NCBI GenBank assembly: GCA_947494205.1
Contig: CANLUH010000007.1
Location: 62,001 to 126,000, forward strand
Reading direction: 5' to 3'
Length of the DNA: 64,000 nucleotides
DNA from: an uncultured Flavobacteriaceae bacterium
GTDB taxonomy: Bacteria > Bacteroidota > Bacteroidia > Flavobacteriales > Flavobacteriaceae
Shown here: positions 16,285 through 24,126 of the stretch, in pieces
Numbering within the stretch: the stretch's first letter is position 1
How the letters are laid out: every line of letters starts with the position of its first letter
Notes under the pieces: model-generated
Seen by the model: the letters and a program-made list of their open reading frames with translations, nothing else
Databases searched by the model: none
Told to the model about the DNA's origin: nothing
Position numbers and translations under genes: made by a program

Positions 16285-19162
16285 TTTTTGAAATTATAAA
16301 ACAAGCTCCTTTTAAGGTATTATACTTCTTATCGTTATTAGCATTAATATCTAAGCCTGATTCATTTAAACTCTGTTTTGAAAGGTATAATCCAATACCT
16401 CTACCGTTTGGTCGCTGAGAATAGAATAATTCAAAAATGCTTTCTAATCTATAATCTGGAATCTTATCGCCTGAATTTGCGATTATTATCTCTTCAGTAT
16501 CTTGAATAAAATCCAATTTAATAACCCTCTGTTCTTTATTTCTCATCCAATAAATAGCATTATTTATTACATTTATAAAAACGGTAAATATTATTGGTTC
16601 TTTTATTCTGATTACATGATTTTTAAAACTATTTGAAACATCAAACTGAATATTATATGCCTCAATTTGTTTTTCAAAAAATTCTAACAAGTATTCATAA
16701 ATTGAATTACAAGACACATCTTTTATTGTTGCACCTGAAATTCTGTATAAGGGAGATAATAATGTATATTTATCTTCTAATTGTTTAAAATTCTTTTCTA
16801 AAAATTTAAATTCTTTAATTGAATTAAAATTATCATTAGAATTCAATATATGTAATTGATGATTTATTCTAGCATATAAGTGATTAAATTCATGATCTAT
16901 TATTTCTACAGCAATACCCAGTTGGGCAGTGTCCCTGGTCTGTTCCCATTGGTATTTCATTTGATCATATTGCATTTTATAAGCGCCTTGAAGCTGTTCT
17001 TCATCAATATCTAAAGAAAGCCTATTTATATGGTTTACCAAGGGAAATAATTTATTTTCGGCTTCTTCAATTAAAATATTGTACTTGTTTTCAATTGATT
17101 GATTTAAATCATGTATTTGTTGTTTGGAAACAATAGAATCTATAGTTCTTTCTTTTCCTTCTTCTAAAACTTGAGAAAGTTTTCGCGCTTTTTCATTATA
17201 ACTTTTAAGAAGCTCCTTAAATTTTGAATTTAATATTTCTTTATGACTATTCGTTTTCTTTTGAATATCTGAAATATAACTATTGTATTTTTTAGCAAAA
17301 TCTATTTTTAAGTCTCTTACTTCTAATTTGTCCTGTGCTTTTGTATTTAGTACTTCTCTTTTATCAGAAACACTTTCCAAGTAATGATTTAACTTGTTTT
17401 CAAATTTATATAAACGCTCCCTTTGTTTCTCTGTAGGCTTATACCTCTTAGGTACTTTTGGAAGTAAATCTTTAAATTCGAGATCTAGTTTTTGTAAATT
17501 ATCTAAAATAGATTCAATTTCTGAGTAACCTATATTTACTATATTTAACTTTTCATCTAAATTAGTGAGGAGTTTTTCATATTCTACTTGATATTTTTCT
17601 AGGTTTTTTAAATATTCGTTTAATGATTTGGTAAAAGCAATTTTCTCTTTTTTCTCTCTAGCTTTATCTGCGTTTAATGCTTCATGTTGTTTATTTAATT
17701 CCTTTTTCTTGTCTATGAAAATTGATTCTTTTGCTTCTGTAGAAAAATAATCCGATGCTAAGTTTATAAAAAAGTTAGAAGCATCACTAACAAATGCTCT
17801 ATATTGAGAATTATTTATAAGTCCTTCCCTACTTGATTTATCTTTTAATTTAGAATTTATTTTTCTTTTAAGATCAATATACCCAAACATTCTTCTATAA
17901 GAAAAATAGTACGTACCAGCTCTTTTAGACCTTCTTTGTTCAAAATTCAAAAAATCTGCATTGTGACGTCCATATGGTAAAACTCTAAACTCATCTCTGT
18001 ATATATAAAGACCTCCATATTCTTTAGCTTTTTTTCTAATTTTGAAAAATTCATTTTCACTTAGATTTGATGACTTTTCTTCACCTTGAGTATAACCTAA
18101 TTCAATAGGTATTTTTCCATAAAAATTTCTGTTATCTTTTTTTCTTGGATTTTGATAAGAGTAATCAATAATTTCATCGTAAATCCTTACAATACCTTTA
18201 AATAAACCATTACCATCGAATTCACCTTTAATATAAACATCTGCTAATTTAAAATCTGATTTATCAAAAAAACCTCCTTTAGATGTTAATAAGTTATAAG
18301 GTTGCTGCTCTTTATATATGTTGAATTTAGTAAGTGCTTCTACACTTGTTTCTTTAAATGGATTTGAAAAACCCGACAAACTAGAAATGACAAAATTTGT
18401 GTCTTCAACTTTATCTTCATCTTTTTCAGAAAGATCTAATATTTGATCTATTGGGTTAAATGTTAAAAATAAAGTACCATGCTCTTCTTTATTAAAGAAT
18501 TCTATAATATGATTATTAACAGGTTCTTCTATATTAGCATTATTAATATCTGAAATTATTATTTCTTTTAGTTCTATTTGCTTGTCTTCCCAAATTAGAA
18601 TGTCAGAATCTTCATTCTCTTCAAAGTTTTGTAAAAATTCTTTTTTTAAGTCTTCTAAGGAATCTTTTAATCCTTTTATATCACTTAGTGATTTGATTGG
18701 AATATTTATGTCATCTAAAAATAAATTGTAATTTTCAAGCAATCTCCAATCGAAAAAAACAGCTTGTATATCAAAACCTGTTTTTTTGGTTAGCATTAAC
18801 ATTGGGCTACCAATGTAAGCTATAGATAAACGGCCAATACCTTTTTCTCCTGCCTTAACACGAGGTTTCTTCCATAGTGTATTTTCAGATTCAACGTCTA
18901 AATCTGCTCGTGATTTAGAGTCTGTACCTAGAACTAACCATTTATCAAGAATATCAGTATTTGACATTCCTTTTCCATCATCAGAAATAATAAAATAGGA
19001 GTTCTCCAAATTATCATATCCAGCTTTAAATAACTCAGCCTTTAAATTATCTGCATAAGCATCATAACCATTTTTCCATAATTCTGTTATGGCTGTGGGT
19101 AAATCGGCAATTTGTCCTTTTCCAAGTAAATCTACAGCTCTTGCTTTGGTTCTAAATTGCAT
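16274..19162 (-). CDS. Double GHKL ATPase: MORC/Hsp90-like N-terminus plus histidine-kinase-like C-terminus
   Basis: 962 aa. The N-terminal GHKL ATPase (about 1-130) has the N-box 'AITELWKNGYDAYAD', the G1 motif 'DDGKGM' and the G2 motif 'GEKGIGRLS'. The middle (about 490-740) is a long Lys/Glu-rich coiled coil. The C-terminus has an H-box-like 'IIDHEFNHLYARINHQL' (about 755), an N-box 'FINVINNAIYW' (about 865), a second G1 'ANSGDKIP', an F-box 'IFELFYSQRP' and a G2 'GRGIGLYL' (about 921), the order seen in sensor histidine kinases. Gene overlaps of 11 bp on both sides indicate translational coupling. It is likely the sensor or motor of the defence operon. MutL/MORC-type ATPases in restriction operons are known; the added kinase half is unusual. 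Confidence 0.82.
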   Translation of the reverse strand: MQFRTKARAVDLLGKGQIADLPTAITELWKNGYDAYADNLKAELFKAGYDNLENSYFIISDDGKGMSNTDILDKWLVLGTDSKSRADLDVESENTLWKKPRVKAGEKGIGRLSIAYIGSPMLMLTKKTGFDIQAVFFDWRLLENYNLFLDDINIPIKSLSDIKGLKDSLEDLKKEFLQNFEENEDSDILIWEDKQIELKEIIISDINNANIEEPVNNHIIEFFNKEEHGTLFLTFNPIDQILDLSEKDEDKVEDTNFVISSLSGFSNPFKETSVEALTKFNIYKEQQPYNLLTSKGGFFDKSDFKLADVYIKGEFDGNGLFKGIVRIYDEIIDYSYQNPRKKDNRNFYGKIPIELGYTQGEEKSSNLSENEFFKIRKKAKEYGGLYIYRDEFRVLPYGRHNADFLNFEQRRSKRAGTYYFSYRRMFGYIDLKRKINSKLKDKSSREGLINNSQYRAFVSDASNFFINLASDYFSTEAKESIFIDKKKELNKQHEALNADKAREKKEKIAFTKSLNEYLKNLEKYQVEYEKLLTNLDEKLNIVNIGYSEIESILDNLQKLDLEFKDLLPKVPKRYKPTEKQRERLYKFENKLNHYLESVSDKREVLNTKAQDKLEVRDLKIDFAKKYNSYISDIQKKTNSHKEILNSKFKELLKSYNEKARKLSQVLEEGKERTIDSIVSKQQIHDLNQSIENKYNILIEEAENKLFPLVNHINRLSLDIDEEQLQGAYKMQYDQMKYQWEQTRDTAQLGIAVEIIDHEFNHLYARINHQLHILNSNDNFNSIKEFKFLEKNFKQLEDKYTLLSPLYRISGATIKDVSCNSIYEYLLEFFEKQIEAYNIQFDVSNSFKNHVIRIKEPIIFTVFINVINNAIYWMRNKEQRVIKLDFIQDTEEIIIANSGDKIPDYRLESIFELFYSQRPNGRGIGLYLSKQSLNESGLDINANNDKKYNTLKGACFIISKNVE

Positions 19163-20222
19163 TCATATGATTTTTAATTATTGCTTGTCCTACTCTTTTT
19201 GCATACTCTGGAGGAACTGCGTTTCCAATTAATCTAGCTATACTTCCCATACTAGTTCCTAAAAACTTATAAGTCTTAGGGAAAGATTGTAATGTAGCTC
19301 CTTCTCTAATAGATAAAGCTCTATTTTCTTCAGGATGTACAAAACGTCCATTAGAAACACTGAAAAATTTTGTAGTAATTGTTGGTGATGGCTTATCCCA
19401 CCATAACCTACCAAAAGTATCTTTAAAAGAAGTATCCCTATCTATAAAGCAATTTAATTGAAGTTTTTTATCATTAGCAAAGCTTAAACGATTCCCTCCA
19501 TCTTTTTCAACTCTTTCTAAGCGTTTTAATGTTAATTCACTAACATTAGGAACTGAATGATTAAAGTCAGTTAAATCTTTGTGTCCAGCCTTTATTTTTG
19601 AAAAACCGTTTTCTTCTCCAATAACATCTCTAACTGTTAGTTTTTTTCTTGATTTAATAGGTACTAACTCTTTATCAGTAATTCTATTTGCTATTAGAGT
19701 AAACCGCTTTCTGTTTTGAGGAACACCATATTCAGATGTGTTATGAATTTTAAAGTGAACTTTATACTTATTAGATTCAAGCCAATTTATAAATGTTTCT
19801 AAACCACTTTCTCCTTTTTTACGTAAAACTCCTGGAACATTTTCGACAACAACATAACCAGGATTAAAATACTTAACAAATCTTTCAAATTCAACTAATA
19901 AGTTTTTTGATTTTTGAGACTTCTTTTTATCAGTATTTATAATACTCCAAAACTGACAAGGACTACAACCAATAAGTAATAATTCATCATCATTACGTTT
20001 TAGTTTCAGAGTTTTTTCTAACTCTTCTTCTTTCAATTCAAAAACATCAGCTTTTATAAATTTATCCTTACCTATGTTTGCATTATAAGTTGCTCTACAA
20101 TTCTCTTCATAATCAATCCCTGCTAAAACCTGAATCCCAGATTTTTGCATACCATAGCTCATTCCGCCTCCGCCGCAAAAGAAATCTACAGCTTTAATTT
20201 TTTTTTTATTTTTTGTTCTCAA
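19152..20222 (-). CDS. DNA (cytosine-5) methyltransferase, first gene of defence operon
   Basis: 356 aa. Motif I 'VDFFCGGGGMSYG' (about 12-24), motif IV with catalytic Cys89 in 'GCSPCQFWS', motif VI ENVPG (127-131), motif VIII 'QNRKR' (169-173), a target-recognition region, and motif X 'GNAVPPEYAKRVGQAI' near the end. It modifies cytosines in a specific site, presumably to protect self DNA. Translation appears to start at a TTG (20222), since an in-frame stop lies three codons upstream and motif I follows at once. It overlaps the ATPase gene by 11 bp and leads the operon. Confidence 0.92.
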   Translation of the reverse strand: MRTKNKKKIKAVDFFCGGGGMSYGMQKSGIQVLAGIDYEENCRATYNANIGKDKFIKADVFELKEEELEKTLKLKRNDDELLLIGCSPCQFWSIINTDKKKSQKSKNLLVEFERFVKYFNPGYVVVENVPGVLRKKGESGLETFINWLESNKYKVHFKIHNTSEYGVPQNRKRFTLIANRITDKELVPIKSRKKLTVRDVIGEENGFSKIKAGHKDLTDFNHSVPNVSELTLKRLERVEKDGGNRLSFANDKKLQLNCFIDRDTSFKDTFGRLWWDKPSPTITTKFFSVSNGRFVHPEENRALSIREGATLQSFPKTYKFLGTSMGSIARLIGNAVPPEYAKRVGQAIIKNHMNAI

Positions 20223-20240
20223 ATTAAGTTAGAATTTTAA

Positions 20241-20247
20241 CAAAGTA
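20241..20247 (-). promoter_or_regulatory. Possible -7 box TACTTTG of the defence operon
   Basis: The minus strand reads TACTTTG, one base short of TAnnTTTG, 18 bp upstream of the methyltransferase TTG start. No clear -33 box is visible in the very AT-rich upstream DNA, so this is only a candidate. Confidence 0.3.
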
Positions 20248-20453
20248 AATTAACTAAATTTTATGTGTTAAACAAAGAAAAAAATAGATATAATACCATT
20301 TCATATACATTCATTAATAACAAAAAAATCTTTTGTTTAGTAATTCATCATTTTTTTGATTTTAAATTTTAGGCTAAATGTATCTCATTTAATGAGTAAC
20401 TATTTACGGAATTCCATAATTAATTAAAAAATAGAGATATTTAAAAACTCAAC
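20248..20453. other. AT-rich intergenic DNA upstream of the defence operon
   Basis: Very AT-rich, with poly-A/T tracts, no open frame and no recognised RNA. Together with 20223-20247 and 20473-20548 it makes the gap between the defence operon and the next gene. Confidence 0.45.
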
Positions 20454-20472
20454 AACACCCTATTCGGGTGTT
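20454..20472 (-). terminator. Terminator hairpin of the 440-aa protein gene
   Basis: AACACCC (20454-20460), a 5-nt loop, GGGTGTT (20466-20472), with an outer ACTC/GAGT pairing. Read on the minus strand, the stem is followed by TTGAGTTTTT, as expected for an intrinsic terminator of the gene ending at 20549. Confidence 0.75.
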
Positions 20473-20548
20473 ATCGAGTCAATTATCTATAGTTGAATTG
20501 TAATATACTTACTATAAAAGCATTACAACATCTATTTAATTATTTAGT

Positions 20549-21871
20549 TTAAGAACGAGAGTGTCCCATCACTGGACAAACAGTACCAAGAGATTTTTTA
20601 CTAGCTACTTCTGGGGCATCTGTTTCCGTTGGTAGTTGAATTAAATCTAAACGTCTGTTTTCTGGGATATCCTTCAAGCGTCGTAATGTATTTACTTGGA
20701 TGTGTGGCCATAATGTTGTACCACCTGTAGCTCCAAATTGGAACTCAAAGTCTACAATTTGCTCGTATTGTAACTGTTCTATAAGTCCTCCGAATTCTTC
20801 ATCGAAAACTTCTTCTATCCACATACGGTAGCGCATTCTAGCAACGCGACAGTAGCGCTCTATCATTACATTATTAACGATACCACCTTGAACACCTGTG
20901 TTATGCAATGAGTCTAACTCAATCATATCGTAACTTTTAAACTTCAGTTTCTCGTTGGCATCCGTTAACTTTAGGTTTGGCTGAACGGTGTATGGAAACT
21001 TAGCACCAAATTCGTCGTAGTTAAAAATTTTCTGAAAGTAGGCACGTCCACTGTTTACACCAGTGTTACCTGGTCCTCCGTTAGGATTTTGTGCTTCACG
21101 AGGGAGTTTTGTCCAATCTGGCTTCTTGCGTGAGCCAGCAATTAAATCGGTCTCAGGATCTATACCCATAGATGGCGATATTGCTAAATATTGTTGTTCC
21201 CAAAGGTTGGCAATGTGTGGTGCTTTACCTTCTCCAGATTCTGTGATGTTACCTGTTAAGTGTATGGTTGTACCATGAGGAATTACCCCAGAACGAGAAA
21301 TTTGATACGGTGGCACAAACTGAGGGCCTAATTCTCCTGGACCAATAACTGGCTCTCCTCCGTCTGTTTTTACAGAATCAGCATCGGATGTATGCTTAAA
21401 CATAGTCGGTGGGTTTTGATATGGACTTTTATCTTTCCAAGGCATATCATGATCGCCCAACCATAGATACATACCGTCCTCAAAGTGTTGAAGGTCGCCA
21501 TCGGTGTCTATAATTGCTGTTTCATATTTAACGGCTGCGTTAAACTGCTCGTTAGATCCTGCACGGTTACGAACAGGTGCATTAACTTGCGTAAACTTAA
21601 GTTGTTCTGTGTATTCCTGAGATTTAAAATGGAAAACACCAAAAATTGTTTCTGAGGATGTACCCGGTGAAGGCATTGGCGTGGTGTGTAACCCTGTTGG
21701 TCCATCTTTCCAGTTCACCCAAGTACCATTAAGTTTCGATAAAATACCGAATTGTGCGCCTTTGTAAGGGCCGCCTTTCGGTAGGTCTTTTTCCCATTCT
21801 ATGTACGGTCTTACAGAAGATTTTTGTGGCCCTTTTGTTATTGGCTCTACGTTTTCGTTTGGTTTTTTCAT
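20549..21871 (-). CDS. Uncharacterised 440-aa protein, partner of a flavin amine oxidase
   Basis: 440 aa, no signal peptide, acidic and rich in Gly/Pro. The N-terminal part ('GAQFGILSKLNGTWVNWKDGPTGLHTTPMPSP...ETIFGVFHFKSQEYTEQLKF') has the look of a one-domain beta-barrel, such as nitrobindin-like heme or lipocalin-type folds, but I cannot confirm this. The C-terminus carries 'CPVMGHSRS'. It follows the amine oxidase gene on the same strand after a 145-bp gap that contains a palindromic repeat. Co-occurrence suggests it handles the oxidase product or hydrogen peroxide; that is inference. No catalytic motif is recognised. Confidence 0.6.
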   Translation of the reverse strand: MKKPNENVEPITKGPQKSSVRPYIEWEKDLPKGGPYKGAQFGILSKLNGTWVNWKDGPTGLHTTPMPSPGTSSETIFGVFHFKSQEYTEQLKFTQVNAPVRNRAGSNEQFNAAVKYETAIIDTDGDLQHFEDGMYLWLGDHDMPWKDKSPYQNPPTMFKHTSDADSVKTDGGEPVIGPGELGPQFVPPYQISRSGVIPHGTTIHLTGNITESGEGKAPHIANLWEQQYLAISPSMGIDPETDLIAGSRKKPDWTKLPREAQNPNGGPGNTGVNSGRAYFQKIFNYDEFGAKFPYTVQPNLKLTDANEKLKFKSYDMIELDSLHNTGVQGGIVNNVMIERYCRVARMRYRMWIEEVFDEEFGGLIEQLQYEQIVDFEFQFGATGGTTLWPHIQVNTLRRLKDIPENRRLDLIQLPTETDAPEVASKKSLGTVCPVMGHSRS

Positions 21872-21911
21872 AATAGATTCCTTTGTAAATTAATAGTTGT
21901 TTTATTTTTTT

Positions 21912-22003
21912 GAGAACATATCGTCAATTCGAGTCATTTTAATATTGAAACTGTTCTCGATACAACCCCGATAGCTATCGAGGTCACTCGAACTGACGAT
22001 TCT
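21912..22003. repeat. Flavobacterial dispersed palindromic repeat
   Basis: Outer arms ATCGTCAATTCGAGT (21920-21934) and ACTCGAACTGACGAT (21986-22000) pair with one mismatch. Inside are 'GAAACTGTTCTCGATAC' and the perfect palindrome CGATAGCTATCG (21969-21980). I recall this sequence type as a common intergenic repeat in flavobacterial genomes. Here it interrupts a presumed operon, so it may attenuate the last gene or stabilise mRNA ends. Confidence 0.65.
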
Positions 22004-22016
22004 TACATGCAAATGT

Positions 22017-24116
22017 TTATGCTGGACAAATAAATGGATACTCTTTATCGTCTATTAGTTTTTCTATATTAAAGAAATCGTTTAATACCGATTCTGCAGT
22101 ACAGAAGGCGCCTTCTACCCAAGCTTGATCATTAGAGTATGTGGATCCAACAATAAAAAGATTGCTATCTTTTCCTTTTACTAAGGTCGATGGCTTACGT
22201 ATTTTTTGTTGTACATCTCCAATATTATAATGCGAATAATAGGCATGATATCCTGCTTTAAATGGTGGTAAAGACCAGTCCATATATTTGGTTTCTAAAG
22301 GTTCTGGAATTGCTGTATAACTGGCCTGAGAACCAAAATGTAAACTTGCTAATTGCTGACGTAACATTTTTACCATGATTGCAGGTGCTTTACGTGGGCC
22401 GTCTAAGGGTTGTGTGTCTTTAGATTCTGCGACTTCTCGTTCTCTATTTGGTCCTATTTCTAAGGCTTTCCAGAAGGTTGTATAGCGTATATCGTCGTAA
22501 CTTGCTAGAATTCCGTACACTTTTTCACCTGTTTCGCTACGTGCATTGTCACCAAAATAAACCACTTGTCTAATAGGCATATCTGTTGCACTTGGACCAA
22601 TAGTATCTAAATGTGCAATCCCAGTAATTTGTTGTGCTTCTTCGTAAGTAAAATTGGCCTGTACAATGGTTTCGGCAGCACTTAAAAAATCGGCTTCATT
22701 TGTATAGGTAGTATCTATAAGTGACGTTACAGAATTATCGTACGATTTACCTTGTGCTTCTGCTTCTAGTTTTGCTTGTGCAGCTTCGGAAGCTGCTTTT
22801 TCTATAGCTTCTATATATTTAGGAGGAAACTTAGCTTCTGCAAGTGCTTCAACACCTTCTTGAGTTAAAAAATAACTATTCAACTTTGCTGGATATTTTG
22901 GAGGCGACGGAATATCGTCTCGCCACCAAGGCGAATCAAAGAACATTCCAATTTTATACGACGGTTGCATTAAAACGGATTCTAAATACAATTGTACTCT
23001 GTCTTCATTTAAAACATCGAAATCGTCTTCATTTTTATTCATATAACGTGTCGCTTGTGCTACTAAATCTATAGCATAGCGTCCCATGGCTAGAAATGCT
23101 GCGTCACAAGTTTTTGAATCTAATTCCTTATTGGGTTCTTTTTTGCTTGCTGTTGTGTAATGAATAACATTGTTGTTTTCTATAATAGAACGTAGTCTTG
23201 TGTTAGAATAATATTCGAAACAGATGCCTTTCTCTTCTGCTAATTTCACAATTTCTTGAAACAGTGTAGAGAAAATACCAGAATACCCAATAGTTAATGT
23301 TTTATAAAGTGTTCCGGGTGTAAACTCATTATTTACTTCGAAAGATTGCGCAGAATTACTATTTACTACATTAGAAGAATAGCCGTTACCATCTGCTAAA
23401 TAGCTAAAGCCTTCTTGTCCTAAAACATCATAGGCTAAGTTCCAATAGCCAATATCTTTTAATTTTTGACCTTTTTCGAAGATGGACTCATCTCCTAAAT
23501 CTTTTGTTATTTTTCCGTTTTCGTAAAAGTCGCACCATTCATTTCGTGTTGGTGGTAAGGCATCTCCAGAAACATCAATACCTACGCTTTCTATTTTTGT
23601 AAACCCGTCGTCTGGACCAGAGTCTGCGCCGTAATTATTTACATTATATGGTGCTGGATTTTGAGCATCGATATCTGAGGTATACATGCTTTTTGCTCGT
23701 AATGATAAAAGCGGATCACTAGCTTCGTTAAAAGGCACAGAATATTGTTCTAAACCAATTTCGCTAATGGTTTTGGTAACTAATCGATGTCCAGGGTTAT
23801 TACCATCGTTAGGATTCGGGTTGTTTTTTGTTTTTTTATAATCCCAGGCAGAATAGCGCATCCCTCCTAGTTCTAAATAAGACGCGTCTGGATTGTCTTT
23901 ATAATGCCAAGTACACACTCTGGCTCCTGCTTCTCGGGTTCCTTTTTCTTCATCTGAAAATTCGTATTTCCCCCAATCGTATAATTCTAAAGTGTCTCCT
24001 GCTTTTAAAATTTTAGAGGTATCGCTTTCATTTGCGGGTTTTCCTTGAAGTAATCGCCATGCGGTGTATAAACCAGCGGCTCCTGCTCCAAAAATTGAAT
24101 AGGTCTTGTTTTCCAT
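22017..24116 (-). CDS. Flavin-dependent amine / L-amino-acid oxidase family protein
   Basis: 699 aa. The FAD-binding G-x-G-x-x-G is at residues 10-15 in 'IFGAGAAGLYTAWRLLQG'. The second conserved strand is 'ASYLELGGMRYS' (typically E-x-G-G-x-R in flavin amine oxidases), and the C-terminal FAD site lies in 'DSNLFIVGSTYSNDQAWVEGAFCTAESVLNDF'. The family oxidises an amine or amino acid to an imine, which hydrolyses to an aldehyde or 2-oxo acid with hydrogen peroxide release. It is longer than typical members. The preceding gene (10-bp gap) encodes a 2-oxoacid decarboxylase, so an aromatic or branched L-amino acid is a likely substrate. Confidence 0.85.
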   Translation of the reverse strand: MENKTYSIFGAGAAGLYTAWRLLQGKPANESDTSKILKAGDTLELYDWGKYEFSDEEKGTREAGARVCTWHYKDNPDASYLELGGMRYSAWDYKKTKNNPNPNDGNNPGHRLVTKTISEIGLEQYSVPFNEASDPLLSLRAKSMYTSDIDAQNPAPYNVNNYGADSGPDDGFTKIESVGIDVSGDALPPTRNEWCDFYENGKITKDLGDESIFEKGQKLKDIGYWNLAYDVLGQEGFSYLADGNGYSSNVVNSNSAQSFEVNNEFTPGTLYKTLTIGYSGIFSTLFQEIVKLAEEKGICFEYYSNTRLRSIIENNNVIHYTTASKKEPNKELDSKTCDAAFLAMGRYAIDLVAQATRYMNKNEDDFDVLNEDRVQLYLESVLMQPSYKIGMFFDSPWWRDDIPSPPKYPAKLNSYFLTQEGVEALAEAKFPPKYIEAIEKAASEAAQAKLEAEAQGKSYDNSVTSLIDTTYTNEADFLSAAETIVQANFTYEEAQQITGIAHLDTIGPSATDMPIRQVVYFGDNARSETGEKVYGILASYDDIRYTTFWKALEIGPNREREVAESKDTQPLDGPRKAPAIMVKMLRQQLASLHFGSQASYTAIPEPLETKYMDWSLPPFKAGYHAYYSHYNIGDVQQKIRKPSTLVKGKDSNLFIVGSTYSNDQAWVEGAFCTAESVLNDFFNIEKLIDDKEYPFICPA

Positions 24117-24126
24117 TTTTTATATT

